64,000 bases of DNA from Chloranthus sessilifolius (taxonomy: Eukaryota; Streptophyta; Magnoliopsida; Chloranthales; Chloranthaceae). A program made the position numbers and the translations under genes. The notes beneath the pieces are model-generated. The model was not told where the DNA came from and made no database searches. It saw only the letters and a program-made list of their open reading frames with translations. This document shows, piece by piece, positions 20,121 to 30,862 of the stretch. Location of the stretch: positions 43,847,810 through 43,911,809 of the forward strand of contig CM037593.1 in assembly GCA_021018995.1 (NCBI GenBank), written 5' to 3'. Position 1 is the stretch's first letter. Each line of letters begins with the position of its first letter.

Positions 20121-21520
20121 TTGAAAGAATGTGTAGCAGTACCTGTTAATGAGTTGATCCCTGATGAGCAGCTAGTTTCCTTGCAGTCTAGTGTGCCCTG
20201 GTTTACACATATTGTTAATTTTCTTGCTATTGGTAAGATTCCCCCTCACTGGTCCAAGATGGATAAAGACCAATTTTTCTCTTAGGTCAAACATTTTCTG
20301 TGGGAGAATCCATACCTATATAAGCATTGCGCAGAATAGGTTGTTAGGAGATGTGTACCAAAAAGTGAGTTCCACAGCATTCTTTCTATGTGCCATGAGC
20401 AAGCCTATGGAGGTCACTTCAATGGCAATAATACTACAGTAAAAGTGATGCGATGTGATTTTTATTGGCTTTCTTTATTCAGAGATGCATGTATACATCT
20501 CAAAGCCTGTAAGAGATGTCAAAGGTTGGGGGGCATTTCCGAGAAAAATTTATGCCATTGCAGCCCATCCTTGGGGTAAAACTTTTTTACATCTAGGGCA
20601 TTGATTTTATGGGCCCCTTTCCTCCTCCTATGGGTTTTAACATCATACTTGTGGCAGTGGACTATGTGTCCAAATGGGTGGAAGCCATTGCTACAACGAC
20701 CAATGACCACACAGTTGTCCTTAAAATTTTGAAGGACAATATCTTCTCAAGATTTGGCACCCACAGAGCTATCATTAGTGATGGGGGGAGTCATTTCTGT
20801 AACAGACCTTTTGAGAATCTCCTCAAAAAGTACTCTGTTAACCACAAAATTGAAAAGTCCCTACCACCCACAAACCAGTGGGCAAGTTGAAATTTCCAAT
20901 AGGGAGATCAAGCATTCTTGGAAAAGACTGTAAAGACTGATAGGAAGGATTGGGCACAGAAGCTGAATGATATTTTGTGGGCTTATTGGACAGCCTATAA
21001 GACCCCTATTGACATGTCCCCATTTAGGCTGGTTTATGGAAAGGCCTGCCACCTACCAATGGAGTTAGAGCACAGAGCTTATTGAGCTATCAATTTATTG
21101 AATTTTGATCTAACTTCTGCTGGTTCTCATAGGAAATTACAGCTGGTAGAGCTTGATGAGCCGAGGCTGGAAGTCAATTCAAATGTCATAATTTACAAGG
21201 AGAAATCAAAGGCATTCTTTGACAAGAAGCTAATGAGAAGGGACTTCAATGCTGACACTAAGGTTTGGCTTTTCAACTCCAAACTAAGATTTTTTTCAAG
21301 GAAGTTAAAATCCAGATGGGATGGACCTTACACTGTCATTCATGCCTCCCCATCTGGTGCTGTGGAGATCCCGGATCCTATGTCTTGGAAGATCATGAAA
21401 GTGAATGGGCAGAGGCTAAAAATTTATGTAGAAAATTCAGTAGAGCCTCCTCAGACCATTCACCTACATGACTCCCCACTGCTCAGTGACCCACAACTTT
21501 CTAACATATGTACCATATGA
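20121..21520 (+). pseudogene. int: Integrase of element B, broken
   Basis: The frame passes through a stop near 20284 and several frameshifts. HHCC zinc region: HEQAYGGHF ... CKACKRC. Catalytic core: GIDFMGPF (first D kept), [10 protein letters not shown] (second D kept), then frame loss in the [11 protein letters not shown] segment, where the glutamate falls in another frame. The C-terminal part (21098-21520) is open again with FFDKKLMRRDFNADTKVW and a GPY motif (SRWDGPYTV). Confidence 0.88.
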
Positions 21521-21898
21521 GTCGAATGCTTTGTTTTGTTTTGTGTGGCTTGCAAATTTTCATTTACTGATTTTAGGATAATGATTTGCTTCTGTGTTTA
21601 TGATTTTCTTTTGTTATGTTTTGTTTAAGTACATGTGCATATCTATCATCTGAATTTGATGTTCAAGTCTGTTGGTGATGGTTAAGATGCTCTCACAACA
21701 CATGTCATGAATTTGATATGAGAGATTATCTTTGCAATTCTGAATTTGTGATATTTTAATGTTGATAAAGGGTAAATAAACTGTTATGATTAAATGGAGT
21801 ACATATCAAGGAGTTGTGTTGATGCACACTAAATTGGTGTATGATATTGCACATGCACAGGCCAGGGCACAAACTGAAAGTCAAGGTTAAATGCTACT
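21521..21898 (+). other. Spacer after integrase of element B
   Basis: AT-rich untranslated sequence resembling 7486-7914 of element A. No ORF. Confidence 0.5.
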
Positions 21899-22390
21899 TT
21901 CTTGTGAGGCTAAATGGCCTAAATTTCAAGCTCGCGAGCCACCTGAAGCTTTCTCACAGAGTTCTGATGGATATTTTGCATTGCGCGAGAGCTTCGCTAG
22001 CAAAAGGAACCTTTTGAAGCCTGACATTGAGCCTCATGAGGCTCTATCCTGTCAACAATAGGGAACTGCATGAAAAACTGAATTCACATTTTTGTACTGC
22101 ATGAGAGCCTCACGAGCTAACATTCTGAAGGCCACACTATTAAATTGCATCGCAAAGTTCCTGATACTCCAAATTGATGTTCCTCGTGTAGATCACAAGC
22201 TAAGCTGCGTGAGAGATGAGAAACTGCTTCGCACGCTATGACGCCAATTTAACTCTGCAAAGTACCTCGTGAGGCACCTAAATCTTCTAAATCTATTCTC
22301 GTAAGGCTCTTTTCTGGTTTACGACAACACTTCTCGCGTAGTTAGCTGTGTACTGTGCGAGAATTGTACTGCGCGAGAACCTGGTGACAG
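21899..22390 (+). promoter_or_regulatory. CTCGCGAG motif array upstream of ORF3 in element B
   Basis: Words include CTCGCGAGCC, TGCGCGAGAGC, TTCGCTAGC, CTCACGAGC, CCTCGTGTAG, TGCGTGAGAG, CGCACGC, CCTCGTGAGGC, CTCGTAAGG, CTCGCGTAG, TGTGCGAG and TGCGCGAGAACCTGG. Position and content match the array of element A (for example GCGAGAACCTGG at both downstream ends). A TATA box follows 25 bases later. Confidence 0.65.
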
Positions 22391-22414
22391 CTGCACGAAC
22401 CACGGGTTCAGCCC

Positions 22415-22420
22415 TATAAA
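22415..22420 (+). promoter_or_regulatory. Putative internal TATA box for ORF3 of element B
   Basis: CCCTATAAACCC directly after the array, with a CT-rich stretch downstream (22425-22560). It matches A's TTTATAAACC in place and in distance to the ORF3 ATG. Confidence 0.5.
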
Positions 22421-22648
22421 CCCAACAATTTCTCCATTCTTCTCATTTCATTTCTCTTTGCCCTAGCTTTTACTGCACATTCCTGAGCTCCCTCTTTTCT
22501 TCTTTCTTCTATACTACCTTTTCCACTCAACCTCAACTAATTTCCTCATACCATTTTGCTCCCCATCACCTCCTGGTCACTTTGAGCTAGGTTTGGGGGG
22601 ATTTGAATAATTGTGTAATGTGTGAGGTGAAACCCTAGTTGTCATTTG

Positions 22649-22791
22649 GTAAGATTTCTCACTCTCTCTCAATTGATTTAATTGGGCAGTACTTTACTGT
22701 AAGTAGAGAGCAATTTGAGGTCTATTTTAATTTGAAAGAGTGCATTACACCTGCTGAGAGTTTCAAGCCCTCATTTGAAGCATTTGAACAG
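22649..22791 (+). other. Possible 5' UTR intron before ORF3 of element B
   Basis: Donor-like GGTAAGAT after CCCTAG. Acceptor-like ACAG at 22788-22791 lies two bases before the ORF3 ATG. The arrangement is the same as in A. Confidence 0.35.
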
Positions 22792-22793
22792 CT

Positions 22794-23450
22794 ATGGCCA
22801 TAGGTTCAAAATTCACAGACACCTTGTCTGCTTTGGTAACCCCACCACCTATTGGACGCCCTATGGCCACTCAGAAACCTACAAGGATAGCAGAGGCCTC
22901 CAATGTGGAGACCCCTGTGGTAACTGCACCCGCTGAGGAGCCCTAAATTGAGCTATTTGTAAAGAAGGGAAAGGGTGTGACATCTGATGCCCAAGGTACC
23001 AAAAAGAAATCTACTCCTAAGATGAGGGCCAGAGAGCACCCACCTACCAAAAGCCCTAAGAAATCAAATAAGAAATAGAAAAAGGGTAAGAAAGTAGCCC
23101 CTGAGGTCCCTGAGGATGAAGAGGAAGAAGATAATGAATACCTCAGTGTCCCATCTGAATTTATTGTAGCAATTAAGCTAGAGGCTAAGACAATTTTTCA
23201 TAAAGCCTTCTTTGAAGAGCTACCTGAGACAGCTGCCACCATGGAGTACCTCACCAAAGTAACATTGCTACCCCTACTGAGGCCCCCAATGCAACTAGTC
23301 TTCCCTAGACTAGTGCAATTGTTTTACCAAAAAATCAGGATCAAGACTGGTGATGATGGGAAACCAGCATTTCTGGTGCTCATAGACAAATTTGAGATGC
23401 TGTTCAATTAGGTTGTCATTGCTAGAATACGTGGGATACCTGCCCAGTAC
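22794..23450 (+). pseudogene. ORF3 of element B, part 1 (N-terminal)
   Basis: ATG at 22794 starts MAIGSKFTDTLSALVTPPP. The basic region (KKGKGVTSDAQGTKKKSTPK, KSPKKSNKK) and acidic EDEEEEDNEY patch precede the start of the conserved domain (SEFIVAIKLEAKTIFHKAFF, LLPLLRPPMQLVFPRLV, KTGDDGKPAFLVLIDKFEM). There are three in-frame stops. It ends in RIRGIPAQY, where element C is inserted; the sequence continues at 37147. Confidence 0.82.
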
Positions 23451-23979
23451 TGTTGTCCTCCTAAGTGTGCATGATTTATTTGTATTTCGAAAATAGATTT
23501 TTCAAAGTATGGATTATATTGAAATTAGAAAACTAAAAAGAAAGAAATATCAGCACAGAGAGAAATCAATTAGCCTGCAAGATCAGGGCCAATTGTAGCA
23601 AGTTTTAAATGTAAGTGAGCGAAAGATCGTCCACAGAGAATTATTTTAAAATGTATGGTAAACCTCCAGATCTGAGCTACCAGATCTGGCCTCTAATCCT
23701 ATCTACAAAGCAAGTAAGATGGGACGTTGAATTTGTCACATTAACTAAATTATCTAAAGGTAAAATTTAAACTAAGTGATCCAGATCCGAGTTGGGGGAA
23801 TTGGATGCAAAATTAATAAGAATGGAGAAATAACAGCTAACTTAAGCTTAGTAATTGATTGTAGAATGAGAAATAGTGTAACACAGTTGAGAAAGTATCA
23901 AATCTTCATCTGGCTACCAGCTCAAATGTAAGAGAAAATAATTCAATTCAAGAATTAGAATTGAGTTGAACTTATGGCT

Positions 23980-24011
23980 ATGATCTATCCACTGTCATGG
24001 ACACAGATCAT
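23980..24011 (-). other. LTR hairpin of element C, 3' LTR copy
   Basis: Sense arms AUGAUCUGU/AUAGAUCAU pair fully with one G-U. The copy in the other LTR (35721-35752) has ACAGATCAT instead, giving G-C at that pair. Confidence 0.65.
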
Positions 24012-24456
24012 CCAATAGTTTTCTTCTTCAATCCAAAGTCTTGATTCAGAACATAATCACCACTACAAATGTTGTAAGAACCAGGTTACAAACACATATT
24101 CTCATAGGGATAGTGAATTAAGGGAAATTGCTTAAAAATAGTAAATCTAAAGGAATCTAATGAGAAAGGAATCACAATGAATCCTTAACATGAATCCGAT
24201 TGAGAACTTACTGATGAAAGCAACCTTTTCAAATCCACCATTACAATTACTCAACACAGCTTACAACAGCTCTCGGATTTGTAGTCTTGAATACAATTCT
24301 TACTTGAATTACATAAGTATCTCACAGTTCTCAGTTACAGACAAAAGCTAGGCTATTACAGAGGTTTCAGACAAGCTATCTTGATCTGAAGTAGAAAATG
24401 GGGCAGCAGGAATGAAGCTCAAATTCTGGATACCCAAATTGGGCAAATAGTTCGTC

Positions 24457-24464
24457 TATTTATA
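24457..24464 (-). promoter_or_regulatory. TATA box of the C 3' LTR
   Basis: The minus strand reads AACTATAAATAGACG. It is identical in the other LTR (36199-36206). Confidence 0.65.
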
Positions 24465-24844
24465 GTTTTTCCCAAGTCCAGCTCAGATGTGCATCAACCA
24501 ATCAGAATTGGTTAAATCCATATCAACTAATAGGAGCCGAGCACAAGGATCCAGATCTGTTTGGGCCAATAAGAACTGCTTGATCTGGTTCAGCCAATCA
24601 GGAGACAGAGGCATCAAATTCTGTTAGGTAATTCAAAAATCTGTTTGAGCTTTTAGAAGTTCCCACCAAGTAATTTCATCTTTTGGGTGTTCACATGGAG
24701 TGGAATATGCCTCTGGTTCGTGCTCAAAATTTTCTAGAATGCTCTTGGGTTTTTAAATGCATTGGGGCGTGTGCAGAGATTACTAAAATGCCCTTACAGA
24801 TGCTGAGGATCTTTAGAACATGATTTCACACAGATTGGGGGCCT

Positions 24845-25130
24845 TTTCGAAAGGAACTGTAACTTCTGGAGCTCTATTCGCATAGATTGGGGCCTTTTCG
24901 AAAGGAACTGTAACTTGCTGGAGCTTTATTCGCACAGAACTGGTGCTATTCGCAAGGAGTTTTCTTCTTTTCGAAAGGATCATTAGCAAGTTTGTTCCTT
25001 TTGAATAGATTTCAGGTGCTCTTTGAAAACCAAGCCTCGAGCTTTAGTTCTTTTCGCAGTGTTTAGGTTCTTTTCGAATAGATCAGGAATCCTTTCGAAT
25101 AGCATTCTGTAGTGCATTCTTCCTTTCGAA
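24845..25130 (-). promoter_or_regulatory. TTCGAA motif array in the C 3' LTR
   Basis: About 11 copies of CG-centred words: TTTTCGAAAGGAACTG (twice), ATTCGCATAG, ATTCGCACAG, ATTCGCAAGG, TTTTCGAAAGG, TTTTCGCAGTG, TTTTCGAATAG, CTTTCGAATAG (twice). Spacing is irregular. It lies upstream (sense) of the TATA box. The same motif forms C's pre-ORF3 array. Confidence 0.65.
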
Positions 25131-25397
25131 TAGCTCCAAACATATTTCTAGGTTGAAACCAGGCCTTTGTCTTCTTTAGTTTAGGCATTTCGACAGCCAG
25201 TGAGGTTGTCCCTTCTCCTTCTTCCTCCAGATCAACATGGGCCCTCATCTTTTTGGCACTTTTAAGCTACTTTCAAGGTTAAGCCTGCCTTTATTGTTAG
25301 CTGTAAAATAAACACTTAAAGCACTTATTTAGCTCTCTCAAAGGTCTATCAAGGCCCAGGTTAAGGGGTGGAAAATGGTATTTTCCAGTTCTCAACA

Positions 25398-25412
25398 CAC
25401 CCCCAAACCTAA
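25398..25412 (-). other. Polypurine tract of element C
   Basis: The minus strand reads TTAGGTTTGGGGGTG directly before the LTR start TGTTGAG. Confidence 0.88.
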
Positions 25413-27146
25413 GCTTTGCTAATCCCTGAGCAAAGACAAAATTAAAAACAAAGTGAAAAGCCACTTTTGTAGGGAGCACAGTTGCATTTAGCATATGCAA
25501 CAAGCCTTTTAAAGCCCTAGGTGATCCCTAGGGGAGGAGTGAAGTCTACTGAGGGTTTTCAGTGAAGGTACCCACAAACTTCTCCAATAAATAAGTTAAT
25601 ATTAATGTAGTTTTGTTAAAACAGACTTTCATCAAATCATAGATTATTCACACCTGCATCAGTCAAACTGTAAGAGGATTCTCCAGAAAACATCAGTTCA
25701 AAACTGAAATTCTGCTGTAATTCTTTTACCATTCACTCAGTTTGTGTAAAAAAGCTTTAAAAGAAAAAGTAATGAAAAGCTTGCCTTCTATTTGAGAATC
25801 CTGCTATGAAGTTACCTCAAATAAGTTGATTTCAAACCCAACTCTCACCAGGGCTGTCACTCAACATACAAGTAGGAGGGTTTTACTATTTCACACAACT
25901 CAAGAGCCGTTACAGCCCTCAAATAGGACTGTAAGCAGGAGCATGGGTATTGCTCTTCAGTTTTTAATTTACTGCTGTTTTGACCATAGATTACACAAAT
26001 CCTTATCTCCATGTGACAGCTCAATCCATCTTTGATCAGTAAAGACTTTAACTTGGGTTGTAATGTGTCTTATGGGTGAAGTTTATCAAGAATAAAGGGG
26101 TGGAATGGAGTTCAAAATTTTAGAAGTCAGTCAAGGTAAGGAGGTGGTATACACACCCTCTTCATTTCAGCACAATTTCATCTTCTTCTTTGGATTTTCA
26201 GAGCCAACGTAGCCATCTTTATCTTTCTTTTCCAAACTTCCAATGAAATGGTTTCTCCTTTTCCTTTTTTTTTTTTTTTTTTTCAACAAAATTGACTGGA
26301 ATGCCACATTTCTTCTGCTGATACATCATTGCCTTCACTTATTTTTCTTTTTCTTTTACCAAATTGTTACCCAACTCACCTTTCTTCAGCTTTCTTTCCT
26401 TTACCATCTGAATTCTCAGAGTGAGGGTTAGGCTTAATGAGGTTGATGAGGTTTCAAAGAAATCTTTGATTTATAAAGCTCAACTAGTGTGTATCAAGGG
26501 CAGTTTTAAAAGGTGGGGATTTTTTAAGTTCAAACTGTCCAAAAGGAGGCCTTACATCATGTCTTTAATATCATGATTGCTATCAAACTGTTTTAACTTG
26601 GATATGTGTAAGTTCTAGTGATAACAAGCAGGTTCAAACAGTCCCTAGAGCAAAATGATTTGCCAATTCATACCTCCAAAGAATACATTTCAGACCCAAA
26701 TCTCACTAGGTGTGGTTTTCTATCAAATTCTTGAGGTATATCATCATTGTTTTCTCTCTTTTTAGGTTTACTAAAACATCAATTTTCTTTTGGAATTTTT
26801 TCTGACATTCACTTCATGAAAGTATTAGAATCAAACTAGAAATCAATTTTAAAAAGTTTTAACTTCCTCATTTTTAAAAAATAGGTGTGAAATCACTTCA
26901 TTTTCAAAAATTCTGCAGATCATAAGCTGCATTATTGTTAACTAAATTATTGGTATCTCTGCCACACCCCCAAACCTATGAGGAGCAGTGCCCTCACTGG
27001 TCCAGAAGTGGATAAGCAAAGTAAAAAAAAGAATGAAGCACAATGATAGAGAAAAAAAATTGCACAGTAAAGGACAAATCAACAGAAGTAAACAATAAAC
27101 AGGAATTAATAGTAAACAAACAACAACATAAAATATACAAGGTAGT
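25413..27146 (-). other. 3' UTR of element C (about 1.7 kb)
   Basis: Non-coding. In sense order it holds the hairpin plus second PPT-like tract (26996-26961), the GAGATTTGGGTCT block (26700), a purine-rich stretch, a run of about 20 A (plus-strand T, 26266-26283), CACCCATAAGACACA (26065), and the structured pre-PPT block (25585-25490) shared with X, D and F. Confidence 0.8.
26961..26996 (-). other. Hairpin plus PPT-like tract after ORF3, element C
   Basis: Sense TGAGGG, six-base loop, TCCTCA (one G-U), then TAGGTTTGGGGGTGTGGC. It matches elements A, B and F and lies about 150 bases past the ORF3 stop. Confidence 0.65.
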
Positions 27147-28579
27147 CTAATTACTAGGGTCAAAATCTGTATCATAAGTTGGTTCAATGGGGTCAGAACT
27201 AGAGTTAGTAGTGGAGTCTGAACTTGATTCAGCTTTCTCTTGGATTGTGGCTTGGAGTTCGGTGTACTCTTCAGACTTGATCTTTCTGGTGAGGCCAATA
27301 TATTTCTCAAGTCTATCAGCCCTCTCTTTTTCTCTAACTGTCCTCAGCTTTTCATTGACAAGCTCTTCTTGAAACATGGAAACTGTGTGCTTCTCACCCT
27401 TAACCATCTGATAGGTTTGGTGCAACAGGTCCTGCATCTTATCTCTCTCAAATTTCATAAATAGCTCCAACTTCCTAATCTTGTCCTCATAAGGAGTCTT
27501 TATGTAAGCTTGAAGATCTGCAATCCCCTTAAGGACATCGCTAGAGATGTAAGGGTTCCCTTCCATAGCCCTTTGAAGAGTGGCAAAACGTTTCCCTCAT
27601 TCTTTTCAACATAGTTTGGCTTGTAGTCCAAGCCCTCTTCCCAAAAGTATGAGGAGTTACAATCTCAAAAGGCTCTAGCTCATCAATATCAAATTTAGCC
27701 CTTCGTAGGGCTATGATCAACCTTCCAAATGGTATTCTAGCCACTTTCTGTTCCTTCTTCAACTTGGCACTGATGTTAGCCATTGCTTCAAATATCAGCA
27801 TGGGGGCATTGAAGAATTACCCTTTAGAAAAGTGAAAGAGGGCCTCCAGAATGGGTGTCCTTCTTTCGTGACTGTGCCCAGTGACATACAAACTCCCTCT
27901 CAAAATGGAATTTATCAGCAAAAATTGGGGTGCTAAGTCTCTCCTCATGATGGACTGCCCAGTTCCAACTATGCCTTGGGTTAGATGGGCAGCCATATCT
28001 CTAAAAGAGGTTGTCTCTGGTGCAGCCAAAGGGCCAGCAGGATCATACTGAAAATGGTATCCCCAAGGCATTTCCAATATCTTCATACATGATGGTTAAA
28101 TCACAATCATCAATAAAAATTACCAGAGTTGGGACATCAACAACATTGTCACTCACTTTCACCATGTTCTGGTACCATAATCTCACCATTCTTGGATAAA
28201 TTTTCTCTAGAAGAGGGGTCAAGATATTACTCAGTGAAGCATCCCTGATGTAGGTGAGGGATAGCTTACATTCTGGTTTGTACAAGAAAAAATTCGCATC
28301 CACATTAAGTTCTCGAATCAGCTTCTGAGCTTCAATGAAAGGGTTTGGAAGCACCAAATGCTTAGGAAGAGGAGGAAACTCAGTCTCAGGAATAGGTTCA
28401 GCTTGAGGGATGGGTTCCTCAATTCTAACCCTCTTTCCCTTCACAATCCTATCAGCCTTATCCATCGACAATTTTCTCTTGGTTGAGGTTTTAGCTTTTC
28501 CTTTGGTGGAGGATTTGCTAGCTTTCTTAGTAGAAGACTTAGGGAACATCTTAGCCAACGATTTTTCAGCTTTCCCCAT
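27147..28579 (-). pseudogene. ORF3 (so-called env-like) of element C, broken
   Basis: The start is set at the ATG at 28579-28577 (MGKAEKSLAKMFPKSS), by analogy with A and B and the upstream donor/acceptor-like sites. Residues 1-55 are very basic (KKASKSSTKGKAKTSTKRKL, KGKRVRIEEP), NLS-like. A conserved domain follows (PFIEAQKLIRELNVDANFFL, ILTPLLEKIYPRMVRLWYQN), then after a frameshift DMAAHLTQGIVGTGQSIMRR, SILRGSLYVTGHSHERRTPI, one stop, FGRLIIALRRAKFDIDE, and after another frameshift a coiled-coil-like tail (KLELFMKFERDKMQDLL). No signal peptide or membrane segment is visible. A and B share the domain order. Confidence 0.85.
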
Positions 28580-28590
28580 TTTAAAAATTT

Positions 28591-28722
28591 CTAAAAACTC
28601 ATTCAAATAATTCCTCCTTCTATCAAAAATTAATAAACAACTCTTTTGAATCCCAGACAATGTATGCTTAAACAGAAATCAAAATTATAAAGAACAGACA
28701 GAGGATATGAAGAGGAAAATAC
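28591..28722 (-). other. Possible 5' UTR intron before ORF3 of element C
   Basis: The sense strand has CCCTAGGTTTTGGTATTTTC, the same CCCTAG...GGTA donor context as A and B. TTTTTAG at 28597-28591 is acceptor-like, just before the ORF3 ATG. The 132-base length is close to the 142 and 143 of A and B. Confidence 0.3.
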
Positions 28723-28927
28723 CAAAACCTAGGGTTTTCTCAAAATTTCTGACCACTTGATCCAATCCACAGGAGTCAGAGGCAAAAGATCCTTCTCTTC
28801 AAGCTTAATCAATGAAAAAATAATGAAGAAAATTGGATCTGGATTCCAAAAGAACCCAGGGATGGAAAAAGAAAGGTTTCCTACGGAGCAGGACAATGCT
28901 GGAAATGCTTTTGAATTTAAAAACCTC

Positions 28928-29212
28928 TATTCGAAGGGTTTTAAATATGTTTAAATCGATTTCACAAAGCATTATTGATTCTTTCGAAAAGTTAAAAAAA
29001 AATCCTCTTTGAAAAGGAGAAAGGCATCAGTACCTTTCGTAAAGCAAATGGCTTCAGAAACATCTATTCGAAAAGATCAGCATCCATTCATAAGGTTTAC
29101 CATTCTTTTCGAACAGTTGTGGCTACAAGTTCAGATCCTTTTCGAAAAGGAGTTTTTTCTGTTCGAACTAAATTTTCTTTTGCGAAATGATTGTAAAACT
29201 TTTTGAATAGCA
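28928..29212 (-). promoter_or_regulatory. TTCGAA motif array upstream of ORF3 in element C
   Basis: Words include ATTCGAAGGG, CTTTCGAAAAG, CTTTCGTAAAG, ATTCGAAAAG, CTTTCGAACAG, TTTTCGAAAAGG, GTTCGAAC and TTGCGAAATG. This is the motif of C's own LTR, not that of A and B. A TTTAAAACCC stretch (sense, 28945-28936) lies where A and B have TATAAACC, but it is a weak TATA candidate. The ORF3 ATG is about 360 bases downstream. Confidence 0.6.
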
Positions 29213-29463
29213 TGAATTTATTTTTGAACAAATGTTCTGTAGTACAGAACTAATTGTTTTTGTATTTTTACCAAAATCTCCACATTAAAATTATTGGAAT
29301 TTATTCTCTCAATCAATTCAAAACCACAAAGCTTTCAGAACTTATGATTCCTCAAAGAAAATTTAACTAAAACATGACTAAAAGAGAGAATAACCATTAC
29401 ACAAAACTATGCAAAAACACAGAACAAACACAGCTAAAATACATATGATACAGTTGTGTGACA

Positions 29464-30862
29464 TTAGATTTGTGGAGGCTCTTGATGATAGATGGTCATC
29501 ACAGGCTCCAAGATATTTTCAATATATGGTTTGAGCCTCTGACCATTTACTTTCAAGGTTCTCCCATCATTCGGGTCCATAATTTCAACAACTCCAGATG
29601 GGGATGCTTGAATGACAATATATGGCCCTTCCCATCTGGATCTCAGCTTTCCAGGAAAAAACTTGAGTTTTGAGTTGAATAACCACACCTTAGAGCCAGC
29701 TGTGAACTCTTTTCTCAGCAGATTTTTGTCATAGAAAGCCTTAACTTTTTCTTTGTAAAATCTTGCATTGGTGTATGCATCCATCCTCAGCTCTTCCAAC
29801 TCAGAGAGCTGCAGTTTCCTGTGCTTACCAGCAGCAGTGAGATTCATATTTAAAGCTTTAATGGCCCAAAAGGCCTTATATTCTAACTCTATTGGTAAAT
29901 GGCATGCTTTACCATAGACCAATCTGAATGGGGAGATGCCAATTGGAATTTTATAGGCTGTCCTGTAGGCCCACAATGCATCATTCAGCTTAAAGGACCA
30001 ATCCTTTCTGTCCTTCCTCAGTCTTTTCCAGTATATGTTTCATTTCTCTGTTGGAAATCTCCACTTGTCCACTGGTTTTTGGATGATATGGAGTAGCTAC
30101 TCTGTGAGTCACAGAGTACTTTTTCAATAGAGCCTCAAAATGCTTGTTACAAAAATGGCTTCCCCCATCACTGATAATGGCTCTGGGGGAACCAAACCTG
30201 GAAAAAATGTTATCCTTTAAGAATTTAAGGACAACTCTGTGGTCATTGGTTTTAGTGGCTGTGGCTTCAACCCATTTGGATACATAATCCACAGCTACTA
30301 AGATGAAATTAAAGCCATTTGAAGGAGGAAAAGGTCCCATAAAATCTATCCCCCAAATGTCAAACAATTCAACTACTAAAATGGGCTGTAAAGGCATTGA
30401 GTTTTTCTTGGGAATGTTGCCCAATCTCTGGCAGTTCTGACAAGACTTACAGTGCTGCAGTGCATCCTTGAAGAGTGTGGGCCAATAAAAACCACACTGT
30501 AACACCTTTGCAGCAGTTTTGTTTCCACTAAAATGACCTCCACAGGCCAGCTCATGACACATGGAAAGTATGCTCTGAAAATCATCTTCATGGACACATC
30601 TTCTAATGATTTGGTCTGTACAAATCTTGAACAGGTAAGGATCCTCCCAAATAAAATGTTTAATCTTTGAAAAGAAGAGATCCTTGTCCATTTTATTCCA
30701 GTGTTGGGGGGTCCTTCCGGTTGCCAAAAAGTTGACTATATTTGAAAACCAGGGGGTATGCACACTGATAGCAAAAAGTTGCTCATCAGGAAAAGAGTCA
30801 TTGATAGGCAACCTATCAATCTCAGTAGTCAGAATTCTAGACAGGTGATCAGCCACCACATT
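29464..30862 (-). pseudogene. int: Integrase of element C, near-complete domains
   Basis: The first stretch (30859-29990, 289 codons) has the HHCC zinc region (H102, H109, C140, C143) and the full catalytic triad D172 (GIDFMGPF), D231 (IISDGGSHF) and E267 ([10 protein letters not shown]) with D-35-E spacing. A frameshift near 30000 separates it from a 170-codon C-terminal part (29976-29464) with [20 protein letters not shown] and the GPY motif (SRWEGPYIV). A 5' stop at about 30862 splits it from RNase H. It is the best preserved integrase in the window. Confidence 0.93.

Larger units (their letters stand above)
23451..25397 (-). repeat. 3' LTR of element C (1947 bp)
   Basis: On the plus strand it runs TGTTGTCC...CTCAACA with intact TGTTG/CAACA ends. 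It aligns throughout with 35192-37146, with only scattered substitutions and small indels by eye. It holds the TTCGAA array, TATA box, one LTR hairpin and conserved 3'-end block (23573-23640). Confidence 0.95.

Noticed and set aside
26264..26284. Long T run as a Pol III terminator or retrogene poly(A) tail
   Set aside because: It lies within the 3' UTR of element C, antisense A-rich, with no RNA gene or retrogene next to it.
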